Below, in pieces: positions 8,501 through 16,559 of a stretch of 64,000 bases of DNA. Each line of letters opens with the position of its first letter. Position 1 is the first letter of the stretch. The position numbers and the translations under genes are program-made. Source of the stretch: Caulobacter soli (GTDB lineage: Bacteria > Pseudomonadota > Alphaproteobacteria > Caulobacterales > Caulobacteraceae). The notes beneath the pieces were generated by a model. That model was not told where the DNA came from. It saw only the letters and a program-made list of their open reading frames with translations, and did no database searches. Location of the stretch: assembly GCF_011045195.1 (NCBI RefSeq), contig NZ_CP049199.1, positions 1,922,001 through 1,986,000 of the forward strand, in the 5' to 3' direction.

Positions 8501-9207
8501 TTCTGGTTGCGCCGCTGGAGCGAGCAGTCGCGTTCGCCCAGGGCCACGACCTTGCCGGCGCCGTCGCCGAACACCTGGACCTCGACGTGGCGGGCCTTGC
8601 GCACATAGCGCTCGAGGAAAACGCCGCCGTCGCTGAAATTGCCGGTCGCCAGGCGCTGGACGGCGGCGAAGGCCTCGCTGACCGCCTCGGCCGTCTCGCA
8701 GACCCGCATGCCGATGCCGCCGCCGCCGGCCGTGGCCTTCAGGATCACTGGGAAGCCGATGCGCTGCGCGGCCTCCAGCGCGGCCGCCGGATCGACCAGC
8801 AGGTCGGTGCCGGGCGCCAGCGGCACGCCGTGAGCCTGGGCAAGATCGCGGGCGGTGTGCTTGAGGCCGAAGGCGCGGATGTTGTCGGCGGTCGGGCCGA
8901 CGAAGGCGATCCCCGCCGCGTCACAAGCTTCGGCGAAGCCCGCGTTTTCGCTGAGGAAACCGTAGCCCGGATGAATGGCCTGGGCGCCGGTCGCCTTGGC
9001 CGCCGCCAGGATCAGATCGCCGCGCAGATAGCTGTCGGCCGCCGGGGCCGGTCCGATCCGAACCGCCTCGTCGGCCAGGCTGACGTGCAGCGAGCCGGCG
9101 TCGGCGTCGCTGAATACCGCCACCGACTTCACGCCCATGGCCTTGAGCGTGCGGATGATCCGGCAGGCGATGGCGCCGCGGTTGGCGATCAGGACCTTGT
9201 CAAACAT
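5572..9207 (-). CDS. uca: Biotin-dependent urea/guanidine carboxylase
   Basis: 1211 residues, full family length. Domains in order: biotin carboxylase/ATP-grasp from residue 1 (DKVLIANRGAIACRIIRT; glycine-rich loop KATAGGGGIGMR) to about 445; KipA-like carboxyltransferase half from about 450 (GPATTVQDWPGRQGYWDVG); KipI-like half (HVTYRRQGDQHLLVEYGP); and a C-terminal biotinyl domain with EAMKAE, Lys1170 being the biotin site. It makes an N-carboxylated product using ATP and bicarbonate. Urea versus guanidine cannot be settled by eye: reported guanidine carboxylases differ from urea carboxylases by an Asp-to-Asn change in the substrate pocket. The FFDQIRF segment (Asp about 1037) may be that position, but I am not sure. 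The neighbouring DUF1989 pair favours guanidine. Confidence 0.93.
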   Translation of the reverse strand: MFDKVLIANRGAIACRIIRTLKAMGVKSVAVFSDADAGSLHVSLADEAVRIGPAPAADSYLRGDLILAAAKATGAQAIHPGYGFLSENAGFAEACDAAGIAFVGPTADNIRAFGLKHTARDLAQAHGVPLAPGTDLLVDPAAALEAAQRIGFPVILKATAGGGGIGMRVCETAEAVSEAFAAVQRLATGNFSDGGVFLERYVRKARHVEVQVFGDGAGKVVALGERDCSLQRRNQKVVEETPAPGLPAATRAALLDAAVRLASAAEYRSAGTVEFLYDAERDDFFFLEVNTRLQVEHGVTEQVTGVDLVEWMVRGAAGDFAFLDVAPPEPKGASIQVRLYAEDPAQDYRPSSGVLTQVSFPAGVRADGWVVDGTEVSAFYDPLLAKLIVTAEDRPAAVAALQSALDDTRLAGIETNLDWLRTVVRSEAFVTGEVSTRALEGVAWNPDTIQVLSGGPATTVQDWPGRQGYWDVGVPPSGPMDAFAFRLGNRLLGNDEDAAGLEITALGPTLKFNRPAVVCLTGAAFDAKLDGVPVEAYAPIAVGAGQTLKIGRVIGAGLRGYLLFQGGLDVPVYLGSRSTFTLGGFGGHAGRNLTAGDVLRLATHGDTRIRVSPPLPLDLRPATTKTWTIRVLPGPHGAPDFFTPADVAMISGTDWKAHYNSNRTGVRLVGPKPEWARRDGGEAGLHPSNIHDNAYAIGAVDFTGDMPIILGPDGPSLGGFVCPFVIIQADLWKAGQLAPGDTVRFEVVDDAAAALALGEQEALLATLRAPSAPRAAAPTTEALDGPVLAELPADGHRPHVTYRRQGDQHLLVEYGPIVLDLELRLRIHALYLDLQGLALPGVIDLTPGIRSLQVHYDSRRLTQADLLAALTTAEERLGGLDDFEIPSRVVHLPLSWKDPAIYQTIDKYMQAVRDDAPWCPDNIEFIRRVNGLASIDEVQKIVFDARYLVMGLGDVYLGAPVATPVDPRHRLVTTKYNPARTWTPPNVVGIGGAYMCIYGMEGPGGYQLFGRTIQVWNTWRQTDAFVDGKPWLLRFFDQIRFFPVSAEELVEWRRDFPLGRRQIRIEDETFRLSDYRKMLADNAESIEAFQATRQAAFDTERADWEAKGEFARVEALSSVTDDDGDAVAITVPDGSDLVEAPLGGNVWKVLVEPGQRVEAGAVIAVIEAMKAECDVNSPTAGIVTAVYAQPAQAIAAGAPIVAIAPDLEAAA

Positions 9208-9215
9208 GCGGGAAC

Positions 9216-9842
9216 CTACTCGGCGACGATCATGCGCACGGGCGTCGGGTTGAAGCCGTTGCAGGGGTTGTTGATCTGCGGGCAGTTGGAGACCACCACC
9301 ACCACGTCCATCTCGGCCCGCAGGTCGACATAGAGGCCGGGGGCCGAGATGCCGTCGACGATGCCCAGGGCTCCGTCGGCTTCGACCGGCACGTTCATGA
9401 ACCAGTTGACGTTGCTGACCATGTCGCGCTTGCCACGCCCTTGTTGGGCGTTGGCGACCAGGAAGTTCTCGACGCAGGCGTGCTGGGCCTTGGTGTGGTG
9501 GCCGTAGCGCAGGGTGTTGCTCTCGCAGGAGCAGGCCCCGCCAATGGTGTCGTGATAGGCCACGGCGGTCGCCGTCACCGTCATCATCGGCGCGCCCTCG
9601 TTGGACAGCAGCACCGAGCCCTCGCGCAGGAAGACGTTGCCCTGGGCGGCGATGGTGTCCTGAGCGCTGTAGCGTTCGGCGTCGTCGGCGGCGCTGTAGG
9701 CCAGGAAGTCGACGGCCTGATTGCCTTCCAGGTCGACGATCCGCAGGGTCTGGCCGGCCCTGACCGTGTGCATCCAGGGGGCGCGGGCGGGCACGACCTC
9801 GTCATGGACGACGGTTCCGAGGGGCGGGGCGGAAACGGTCAT
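9216..9842 (-). CDS. DUF1989 protein, urea carboxylase-associated protein 1 (carboxyguanidine deiminase subunit)
   Basis: 208 residues of the DUF1989 family. Members encoded in pairs next to urea carboxylase have been characterised as carboxyguanidine deiminase (CgdA/CgdB), converting carboxyguanidine to allophanate. Visible landmarks are a Cys/His-rich segment (GACSCES at 102-108, YGHH, HACVENF) that could bind metal, and the core LRAEMD...NCP shared with its neighbour. The start at 9842 sits 5 nt after the upstream stop. Length matches the shorter of the two associated proteins. I do not assign A or B. Confidence 0.85.
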   Translation of the reverse strand: MTVSAPPLGTVVHDEVVPARAPWMHTVRAGQTLRIVDLEGNQAVDFLAYSAADDAERYSAQDTIAAQGNVFLREGSVLLSNEGAPMMTVTATAVAYHDTIGGACSCESNTLRYGHHTKAQHACVENFLVANAQQGRGKRDMVSNVNWFMNVPVEADGALGIVDGISAPGLYVDLRAEMDVVVVVSNCPQINNPCNGFNPTPVRMIVAE

Positions 9843-9847
9843 GGCGC

Positions 9848-10672
9848 TCACCGGCGGTAATAGTCTTCGACGTTCAGGAAGGCGCGCAGGCCTTCCGGCG
9901 TCGCGTTGCGGATCGGGTCGGCTTCGGGTGTGACCGGCCCGCGCCAGGCTGTGGCCCGCAGTGGCGTGACGGCATATTCCGCGCGCGGGTCCAGCACGTG
10001 CGGGCAGTTGGCCAGCACCACGATCAGGTCCATCTCGGCGCGCAGCGTGACGAACCGGCCGGGCGGGTAGGGGCCGACATCGATCACCGTCTCGCCGCCC
10101 TGGGCCACGCGCACCTCCTTGAAGAGGTTCAGGCAGGGATGGATGTCCTTGCGGCCCAGGCCGAACTTGGCCACGCCCAGCGAGAAGCGGTCGCGGGCGT
10201 TGGGGTGGGCGCCGTGGTTGAAGCCGTCGCCGTACTTGCGGGCGTTGCTGGCCTGGTTGGACGCGCCGCAGAAGGCGTCGTGGGTTCCGGCGGTGTCCTC
10301 GACCAGGCTGGCCAGCACGCGGCCCATGTCGGACAGCAGCAGGCGGCCCTGGCCCAGATAGCCGTTCCACTGGACCTTCAGGGTGTCGGCGATGTTCAAC
10401 CGCTCGACCGGGCGTTCGGCGTTGAACAGCAGCAGGGAAGGGCTGGCGTCGCCGGCGAGATCCGTCAGACGCAGGCGGGTTCCGCGGGCGATCTGGCGAC
10501 TGGCGTAGCCGCCCGGTGCGAGGGTCTCGTCCCAGACCACGTCGGCGGGGGCGACGCCTTGCGGCAGGTCGACGGCGTCGGTGGCCGGCACGGTCGGCAT
10601 GGCCTGAGCGCGAGTTCCGGCCTGGGCGCGGGCGTGAGCCTGGGCGGCGTAGGGGTTGGCGGTGTCGCTCAT
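9848..10672 (-). CDS. DUF1989 protein, urea carboxylase-associated protein 2 (carboxyguanidine deiminase subunit)
   Basis: 274 residues, the longer DUF1989 partner. It has an N-terminal extension rich in Ala and Gln, then the family core with FCGASNQASNARKYGDGFNH, a conserved HPCLNLFKEV stretch and LRAEMDLIVVLANCPH. The last segment aligns with LRAEMDVVVVVSNCPQ of the adjacent paralogue, so the two are sister subunits that probably form one enzyme. The ATG overlaps the regulator stop by 4 bp. In the inferred pathway the complex acts between the carboxylase and allophanate hydrolase. Confidence 0.85.
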   Translation of the reverse strand: MSDTANPYAAQAHARAQAGTRAQAMPTVPATDAVDLPQGVAPADVVWDETLAPGGYASRQIARGTRLRLTDLAGDASPSLLLFNAERPVERLNIADTLKVQWNGYLGQGRLLLSDMGRVLASLVEDTAGTHDAFCGASNQASNARKYGDGFNHGAHPNARDRFSLGVAKFGLGRKDIHPCLNLFKEVRVAQGGETVIDVGPYPPGRFVTLRAEMDLIVVLANCPHVLDPRAEYAVTPLRATAWRGPVTPEADPIRNATPEGLRAFLNVEDYYRR

Positions 10673-11142
10673 CACGCAGCTCCGTCGTTTTCGCCATGGG
10701 CGTGCAGCGGCGGCAGCAGGGCGGTGGTGGTCACCAGCTTGATCTGCTGCACGCCGCGCACCTTGCGCAGGTCGTCGCACAGCTGCTGCAGGCGCTCGAA
10801 CGGGCCCTGGACCAGGAGCACCTCCATGGCCTGGTCGTCTTCCAGGAAGACGTTCTGGGCCGAGATCACCTCTTTCACATAGCTGAGCTGGGTCTGGGCC
10901 AGGGCGTGGCGGACCCGGCCGCTTTCGGCGCGATAGATCAGGGTGATGGTGCCGGCGAGGACGGCTTCAGGCCGTTCGGCGCTGTGCTCGGCCAGTTCGT
11001 GGCGGATCAGCTCGGCGATCATCTGCGAGCGGCTGGGCAGGCCGCGTTCGGCGACCATGACATCCAGCTGCGCCATCAGTTCGGCCGGGAGGCTGATGCT
11101 GAGACGGGCGAGGGTTGAGGAGGACGTGTCCATGGAGGGCAT
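10672..11142 (-). CDS. NikR-like ribbon-helix-helix regulator lacking nickel ligands
   Basis: 156 residues (153 if started at the ATG at 11133). The N-terminal ribbon-helix-helix (ARLSISLPAELMAQLDVMV, then GLPSRSQMIAELIRHEL) is followed by an ACT-like C-terminal domain, as in NikR. Aligned without gaps to E. coli NikR from TQHHHHDLSVATLHVH to the Cys95 region, the nickel ligands His76, His87, His89 and Cys95 become Leu, Asn, Phe and Ala. It therefore should not sense nickel in the usual way and may bind a small molecule through the ACT-like pocket. It is the first gene of the leftward operon and has its own operator 10 nt upstream, implying autoregulation. Confidence 0.85.
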   Translation of the reverse strand: MPSMDTSSSTLARLSISLPAELMAQLDVMVAERGLPSRSQMIAELIRHELAEHSAERPEAVLAGTITLIYRAESGRVRHALAQTQLSYVKEVISAQNVFLEDDQAMEVLLVQGPFERLQQLCDDLRKVRGVQQIKLVTTTALLPPLHAHGENDGAA

Positions 11143-11152
11143 CCGATCGCAA

Positions 11153-11180
11153 ATATTACGAAGGATGCAATGTGTAATAC
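11153..11180. promoter_or_regulatory. NikR-type operator upstream of the regulator/carboxylase operon
   Basis: Inverted repeat ATATTAC-N14-GTAATAC, read on the + strand, ending 10 nt upstream of the ATG at 11142. Half-sites and the 14-nt spacer match the element at 146-173, while the spacer bases differ, as expected of a true operator pair. Its closeness to the start codon suggests that binding blocks transcription or an early transcript start. Confidence 0.75.
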
Positions 11181-11273
11181 TGTCGACGAGGCGGGTCGAT
11201 GCGCGGCGCCTCGGTTTTGGGCGCTCGGCGACCGATCGTTACGCAGGCGGCGTGAAGGCATGGGGTAAACGAA

Positions 11274-11311
11274 CTTCGGCGCGTCGACCGTCTCCGGTCG
11301 GCGCGCCGAGG
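11274..11311 (-). terminator. Intrinsic terminator after the monooxygenase gene
   Basis: A 17-bp stem (11274-11290 with 11295-11311, two G-T wobble positions) with a TCTC loop. On the minus strand it lies 19 nt past the stop at 11331 and is followed by TTCGTTTACC. It separates the monooxygenase from the regulator operon, so the two are not one transcript. Confidence 0.65.
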
Positions 11312-11330
11312 TCAGACTCTACAGTCGGGT

Positions 11331-12668
11331 TCAGGCGACGGCGCGGTGTGCCTTCTGGGTGGTGAAGCGGTTGGCCGGCACGTCCAGGCCCAGGCTCCGG
11401 CGGAAGGTTTCGCCTTCGTAGTCCTGGCGGAAGATGCCTCGCTTCTGCAGCAGCGGCACGACCTCTTCGACCAGCAACTGGAACTGGCCGGGCAGGGATT
11501 GGCCGATGACGAAGCCGTCGGAGGCGCGGCTGTCCAGCCACAGTTCGAACTTGTCGGCGATCTGCTCGGGCGTGCCGACCAGGTCGCCGCGCGGGGTGGC
11601 GAAGCGCAGGGCCACTTGGCGCAGGGTCAGGTTCTCTTCCTCGACGGCCTTGGCGATCTTCAGGGTCGCCGACTGCGAGCTGTTGATCCCGCGGCTGAAC
11701 ACGTCGGGGAACCGGGCGTCGAGGTCATAGCCGGTGAAGTCGTGGTCGTTGAAGCCGCGTCCCAGCATGGCCAGGGCCGACTCGATCGACACCAGCTCGG
11801 CGCGCTCCTGCCAGCGGGCTTCGGCCTCGGCTTCGGTCGAGCCGATGATCGGCGCGGCGGCGGGCAGGATGAACAGGTCGTCCGGATCGCGGCCGAAGCC
11901 GGCGGCGCGGGCCTTGACGTCGGCGTAGTAGGCCTGGGCCTCCTCGATGCCGCCATGGCCGACGAAGATCGCGTCGGCGCGCTTGGCCGCCAGGTTGCGG
12001 CCGTCCTCCGAGGCCCCGGCCTGGAAGATCACCGGCTGGCCCTGGCGCGAGCGGGCGATGTTGAGCGGCCCCTTCACCGACAGGAATTCGCCCTTGTGGC
12101 CCAGGGCGTTCAGCTTGTCGGGATCGAAGAACACGCCGCTGGCCTTGTCGTGGACCAGGGCGTCGTCTTCCCAGCTGTCCCAGAGGCCCTGGACGACATC
12201 GAGATATTCCGCCGCCAGGCGATAGCGGGTGTCGTGCGCCAGGTGTTCGCCCTTGCCGAAGTTCTCGGCCGAGCCTTCCAGCCACGAGGTCACCACGTTC
12301 CAGCCGGCGCGGCCGCCGCTGATGTGGTCCAGCGAGGCGAACTGACGGGCGACGTTGAAGGGTTCGGAATAAGTCACGCTGAGCGTGGCCACCAGGCCGA
12401 TGTGCTCGGTCACCGCCGCCAGGGCCGACAGGATGGTGATCGGCTCGAAGCGGTTCAGATAGTGCGGGCTGGACTTCTCGTTGATCGACAGGCTGTCGGC
12501 GATGAACAGGAAGTCGAACTTGCCTTGCTCGGCCAGCTCGGCTGAGCGGCGATAGTACTTGAAGTCGGTGCTGGCGCCGGGTTGGGCGTCCGGGTGACGC
12601 CAGTCGGTCCAGGTCCGACCCGCGCCTTCGATCATATGGCCGAGCTTCAACTGCCTGCGCTTCGCCAT
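11331..12668 (-). CDS. FMN-dependent monooxygenase, NtaA/SnaA/DszA family
   Basis: 445-residue bacterial-luciferase-like monooxygenase that uses reduced flavin supplied by a separate reductase. The family is shown by the N-terminal [20 protein letters not shown], the [16 protein letters not shown] core (here [19 protein letters not shown]), and [19 protein letters not shown]. Relatives cleave C-S or C-N bonds in sulfones, dibenzothiophene sulfone or chelators. A strong GGAGG site precedes the ATG. It is divergent from a TauD-type dioxygenase across a 272-nt AT-rich gap, a common layout for sulfur-starvation genes. The exact substrate is unknown. Confidence 0.85.
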   Translation of the reverse strand: MAKRRQLKLGHMIEGAGRTWTDWRHPDAQPGASTDFKYYRRSAELAEQGKFDFLFIADSLSINEKSSPHYLNRFEPITILSALAAVTEHIGLVATLSVTYSEPFNVARQFASLDHISGGRAGWNVVTSWLEGSAENFGKGEHLAHDTRYRLAAEYLDVVQGLWDSWEDDALVHDKASGVFFDPDKLNALGHKGEFLSVKGPLNIARSRQGQPVIFQAGASEDGRNLAAKRADAIFVGHGGIEEAQAYYADVKARAAGFGRDPDDLFILPAAAPIIGSTEAEAEARWQERAELVSIESALAMLGRGFNDHDFTGYDLDARFPDVFSRGINSSQSATLKIAKAVEEENLTLRQVALRFATPRGDLVGTPEQIADKFELWLDSRASDGFVIGQSLPGQFQLLVEEVVPLLQKRGIFRQDYEGETFRRSLGLDVPANRFTTQKAHRAVA

Positions 12669-12940
12669 GACGGCCTCCGATAGGATGTTTCGGCGGCATG
12701 ACTGTCATCGGGTGTGAGGTGTAACAATGGAGTTTGATCAATAGGTCTTATGAGTTCGCGACGATGTTTCGATGCGTTGAATATCACGGGTCGTGAAGCG
12801 CGGTATTTGAATTCAAGATATATAATTCTCTGAGATGGGTTGGAGGAATACTGCTTCGCGCCGCTTGTCGGGATTGCTCATGTTGCCGATCGTCGCGGCG
12901 TAGATCGCCGCGTGTCGACCCACCAGGCGAGGAGAGGCCC
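12669..12940. promoter_or_regulatory. Divergent AT-rich promoter region with TTGAATTCAA palindrome
   Basis: Unusually AT-rich for this genome between 12715 and 12835. A perfect palindrome TTGAATTCAA occupies 12807-12816, followed by GATATATAATTC. It probably carries back-to-back promoters for the flavin monooxygenase (left) and the dioxygenase (right) and a regulator site. The regulator is not identified; sulfur-limitation regulators such as CysB/Cbl types are a plausible guess. Confidence 0.45.
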
Positions 12941-13786
12941 ATGAGCGCCACCATCACCGGCATTCGCGAGACGACGGGACTGAAGACGACGCCGCTGAAT
13001 CCCACCATCGGCTCGGAGGTCGAAGGACTGGACTTGCGACAACCGCTGGACCGATCCCAACGCGACGCGCTCAAGGCGCTGCTGCTGGAGCGCAAGGTCC
13101 TGTTCTTCCGCGATCAGGACATCACGCGCGATCAGCAGTTGGCCTTCGCCGCCAACTTCGGCGAGGTCTACGCCCATCCGGTTGGCGGGGTGGAGACCCA
13201 TCGCGCGGTGCAGCCGATCTCGGCCCAGGCGCTGAAGGAATACGACATCCGCGAGAACCACTGGCATACCGACACCAGCTGGCGGATCAATCCGTCGTTC
13301 GGCGCGGTGCTGAAGGCGGTGCACATCCCCGAGGTGGGCGGCGACACCATCTGGGCCGACGGCGGCGCGATCTATCGCGGCCTGCCCGACGACCTGAAGG
13401 CGGCGGTCGAGGACCTCTACGTCATTCATGACTATCAGAGCGCCCTGGAGAAGTCGGGCGAGCGCTATCCGCTGGTGGCGCATCCGGCGATCCGCACCCA
13501 TCCGGAGACCGGCGAGGACATCTTCTGGATCAATTTCAGCCTCAAGCCCCGGTTCGTCGACCGGTCGCCGGAGGAGAGCAGGGCGCTGCTGGCGCGGCTC
13601 TATGACGAGGTCAAGAAGCCGGAATACCACGCTCGCTTCCGCTGGCGGCCCAACTCGGTGGCCCTGTGGGACAACCGCGCGGGCCTGCATTACGCCGTGC
13701 GCGACTATGGCGACTTCCCGCGGGTGATGGAGCGGGTGCTGATCGGCTCCGACGACATCCCTTACCGCGAGCGGCGCAAGGCCTGA
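12941..13786 (+). CDS. TauD/TfdA family Fe(II)/2-oxoglutarate dioxygenase
   Basis: 281 residues. The metal triad is His109-x-Asp111 (NHWHTDTSW) and His250 (WDNRAGLHYAV); an Arg in RVMERV is placed to bind 2-oxoglutarate. The enzyme family hydroxylates carbon next to sulfonate, sulfate-ester or aryloxy groups, releasing sulfite, sulfate or phenol. Length and motif spacing are as in TauD. An excellent GAGGAGAGG site precedes the ATG. It is followed by a strong terminator, so it is a single-gene transcript. Alkylsulfonate or alkylsulfate is the likely substrate class from context. Confidence 0.9.
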   Translation: MSATITGIRETTGLKTTPLNPTIGSEVEGLDLRQPLDRSQRDALKALLLERKVLFFRDQDITRDQQLAFAANFGEVYAHPVGGVETHRAVQPISAQALKEYDIRENHWHTDTSWRINPSFGAVLKAVHIPEVGGDTIWADGGAIYRGLPDDLKAAVEDLYVIHDYQSALEKSGERYPLVAHPAIRTHPETGEDIFWINFSLKPRFVDRSPEESRALLARLYDEVKKPEYHARFRWRPNSVALWDNRAGLHYAVRDYGDFPRVMERVLIGSDDIPYRERRKA

Positions 13787-13792
13787 CGACAC

Positions 13793-13819
13793 GGCGCGCC
13801 GCGGGGGCGGCGCGCCTTT
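13793..13819 (+). terminator. Strong intrinsic terminator after the dioxygenase gene
   Basis: A perfect 10-bp GC stem (GGCGCGCCGC / GCGGCGCGCC) with a GGGG loop, directly followed by TTTC. It starts 6 nt after the dioxygenase stop and lies before the TonB receptor start. Confidence 0.8.
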
Positions 13820-13879
13820 CCACCTTCACGACCAACAACACGACGCGGCGGCCACGGGTCCCGCGCGGGGGATCTTCTT

Positions 13880-16549
13880 TTGACGCTGTTTTCTTCGACT
13901 CGCGTTTTCGAGCGACCGCTGCCCTGGGCCTTCCGGACCAGCCTGTTGGCCTGCGCGTCCATCCTGACCGTCGCCGTTCTCGCCCCGCAAGCCAGGGCCG
14001 CTGATACGACCGCCGCCGCTTCCGCGCCTGCTGTCGACACCGCCGCTGATGTCGACGGCGCGACCGCCTTGGACGGCGTCATCGTCACCGGCGTGCGCGG
14101 CGTGCGCCGCACCGTGGCCGACAGCCCCGCGCCGGTGGACGTGATCTCGGCCGACCAGCTGACCGCCACCGGCAAGGTCGGCCTCAAGGAGGTGCTCAAT
14201 ACCCTGATCCCGTCGTTCAACCTGCCGGGCATCAATGGCGGAGGCACCTCGTGGACGGTGCGGGCCATCACCATGCGCGGCCTGAACGGCGACCAGGCCC
14301 TGTTCCTGGTCAACGGCAAGCGCCGCCACGGCACGGCCTTGATCAACAACCTGGCCCGGGTTGGACGCGGCGGGGCGCCGGTGGACCTGGACCTGATCCC
14401 GGCTAGCGCCATCGCCCGCATCGAGGTGCTGCGTGACGGCGCCTCGGCCCAGTACGGCTCGGACGCCATCGCCGGCGTCGTCAACATCATCCTCAAGCAG
14501 GACCAGAAGGGCGGCTCGTTCACCTATCAGGGTGGCCAGAACTATCTGGGCGACGGCGACACCCGCAGCGCCACGCTCGACTACGGCCTACCCCTGGGCC
14601 ATCAGGGCGGCTTCGTTCAGCTGTCGCTGGACTGGAAGAACAACGAGGCGGCGTCGCGGGCGGTCCCGTCGAGCGCGCAGTACATCTTCCAGCCCACGGT
14701 CAGCACGGTCGGCGGCGTGACGACGGTGACGCCCGACCCGCGCGACGCCACGGCCGACCGTTACTATTGGGGCCAGGGCTATGGCCCCGGCGAGGAGGAC
14801 ATCCTGGCGGCGTCCTACAACGCCGAACTGCCCGTCAACGACCTGACGCTCTATTCGACCGGCACGCTCAGCCATCGCTCGTCGAAGAAGAACACCGGCA
14901 GCTTCCTGCCCAACCTGGCGCCGGTGGCCGGGGTCACGGCCGGCCGGCCCCAGAACCGCAACTCGCTGCCCGAGGTCTATCCCTACGGTTTCAACGCCCT
15001 GCGGCGGATCTTCGAGCTGGACTTCCAGACCACGCTGGGCGCGCGCGGCGCGCTCAAGGGCTGGGACTGGGACCTGTCGACCACCTTCGCTCAGGACCAC
15101 GCCCAGCTCGACGGCGAGAACACCATCAACGCCACCCTGGGCCCGGACAGCCCGAACTATTTCCACCTGTCGACTCACCAGTTCCAGCAGTGGACCACCA
15201 ACCTGGACTTCACGCGCGAGTTCGCCGGCGTGCTGCCTCGGCCGATCCAGGTGTCGTGGGGGCTGGAGCAGCGCTACGAGCACTTCAAGATCTATCCGGG
15301 CGACGAGGCGTCCTACATCGTCGGCGACTACGTGATCCCGGCCGGCCAGCCCTTCGCGGGCCTGCGACCCAATCCGGGCCTGGCGTCCTACGCCGGCACC
15401 GCGCCAGAGGACTCCGGCTCGACCAGCCGCAACGTCTATGCCGCCTATGTCGACGTCGGGACCAACCTGACCGAAAACTGGTACGTCGGCGTGGCCGGCC
15501 GGCATGAGCGTTACACCGGCGACGTCGGCGACACCACGAGCGGCAAGCTGACGACGCGCTGGGAGTTCCTACCTGGCTACGCGGTGCGCGCCACGGTCAG
15601 CAACGGCTTCCGCGCGCCGTCCCTGGCCCAGACGGTGTTCGCCAGCTCGACGATCAACGGCAATCTCTGCGCCGCCGCGCCCAACAACGTGTTCCGGGGC
15701 GTGCCCTGTGTTCCCGGCGAGTACCTGACCTTCCCGACCAAGGTGCTGCGCGCCGACTCCGCCGAGGCCCGGGCCCTGGGCGCCACGCCGCTGAAGCCCG
15801 AGACCTCGACCAACTACAGCGTCGGGATCACCGCCGAGCCGACCAGCCGCCTGCGGGTCACGCTGGACGCCTACCAGATCGACATCGACGACCGCATCGT
15901 CGACACCAGCAACCTGGACCTCAGCGCCGCCCAACTGGCCTCGCAGCCGGCGCTGTCACCGCTGCTGGCGCGGTTCCCGCAAGGCCTGGCGGCGACCTAC
16001 TACACCAACGCCGTCTCGACCCGCACGACCGGCCTGGACCTGGTCGCCGAGTACGCTCTGGATCTCGGCGACTTCGGGCGCCTGAACCTCAACGCGGCCT
16101 ACGCCTTCAACAAGACCAAGATCCGCGACCAGATCGCGACGCCGGCCGTGCTCAAGGCGGTGAACCCCAACCTGGTGCTGTTCGATCGCCAGAAGATCGC
16201 CGACCTGACCGTCGGCACGCCGCGCAAGAAGACCATCCTGGGCGCGACCTGGACCCGCGATACAGTCAACGCCAGCCTGCGAACCACGCGCTACGGCAAG
16301 TACACCGAGGCCGGGACCTCGGCGAACCTGGACCGGACCTTCAGCGCCAAGTGGGTGACCGACCTCGACATCGCCTGGGATGTGCGGGCGAACACGACGG
16401 TCGCCGTCGGGGCCAACAACCTGTTCGACCAGCACCCCGACAAGATCGGCATCGTCAACGCTGACACCGGCCTGAACCAGTTCGGGATCTTCTCACCCTT
16501 CGGCATCACCGGCGGCTACTGGTACGGCCGCGTCACTCAGCGCTTCTGA
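13880..16549 (+). CDS. TonB-dependent outer-membrane receptor
   Basis: 889 residues. A signal peptide ends near LAPQARAA. It is followed by a TonB-box-like stretch (DGVIVTGVRG), a plug domain (SPAPVDVISADQL, VNGKRRHGTAL, IEVLRDGASAQYGSDAIAGV) and a 22-strand-type barrel ending in YGRVTQRF with a terminal Phe. The start is TTG at 13880 with GGGGGA upstream; no ATG lies nearby that keeps the signal peptide. It belongs to the same receptor subfamily as those at 21160 and 48296. The binding-lipoprotein gene follows after 10 nt, so the pair probably imports one ligand, perhaps an organosulfur compound. Confidence 0.92.
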   Translation: MTLFSSTRVFERPLPWAFRTSLLACASILTVAVLAPQARAADTTAAASAPAVDTAADVDGATALDGVIVTGVRGVRRTVADSPAPVDVISADQLTATGKVGLKEVLNTLIPSFNLPGINGGGTSWTVRAITMRGLNGDQALFLVNGKRRHGTALINNLARVGRGGAPVDLDLIPASAIARIEVLRDGASAQYGSDAIAGVVNIILKQDQKGGSFTYQGGQNYLGDGDTRSATLDYGLPLGHQGGFVQLSLDWKNNEAASRAVPSSAQYIFQPTVSTVGGVTTVTPDPRDATADRYYWGQGYGPGEEDILAASYNAELPVNDLTLYSTGTLSHRSSKKNTGSFLPNLAPVAGVTAGRPQNRNSLPEVYPYGFNALRRIFELDFQTTLGARGALKGWDWDLSTTFAQDHAQLDGENTINATLGPDSPNYFHLSTHQFQQWTTNLDFTREFAGVLPRPIQVSWGLEQRYEHFKIYPGDEASYIVGDYVIPAGQPFAGLRPNPGLASYAGTAPEDSGSTSRNVYAAYVDVGTNLTENWYVGVAGRHERYTGDVGDTTSGKLTTRWEFLPGYAVRATVSNGFRAPSLAQTVFASSTINGNLCAAAPNNVFRGVPCVPGEYLTFPTKVLRADSAEARALGATPLKPETSTNYSVGITAEPTSRLRVTLDAYQIDIDDRIVDTSNLDLSAAQLASQPALSPLLARFPQGLAATYYTNAVSTRTTGLDLVAEYALDLGDFGRLNLNAAYAFNKTKIRDQIATPAVLKAVNPNLVLFDRQKIADLTVGTPRKKTILGATWTRDTVNASLRTTRYGKYTEAGTSANLDRTFSAKWVTDLDIAWDVRANTTVAVGANNLFDQHPDKIGIVNADTGLNQFGIFSPFGITGGYWYGRVTQRF

Positions 16550-16559
16550 GGAAGACGTC

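Noticed and set aside
8317..9333. 338-codon rightward frame opposite the carboxylase gene
   Set aside because: Antisense shadow typical of GC-rich genes; the biotin carboxylase motifs on the other strand are intact.
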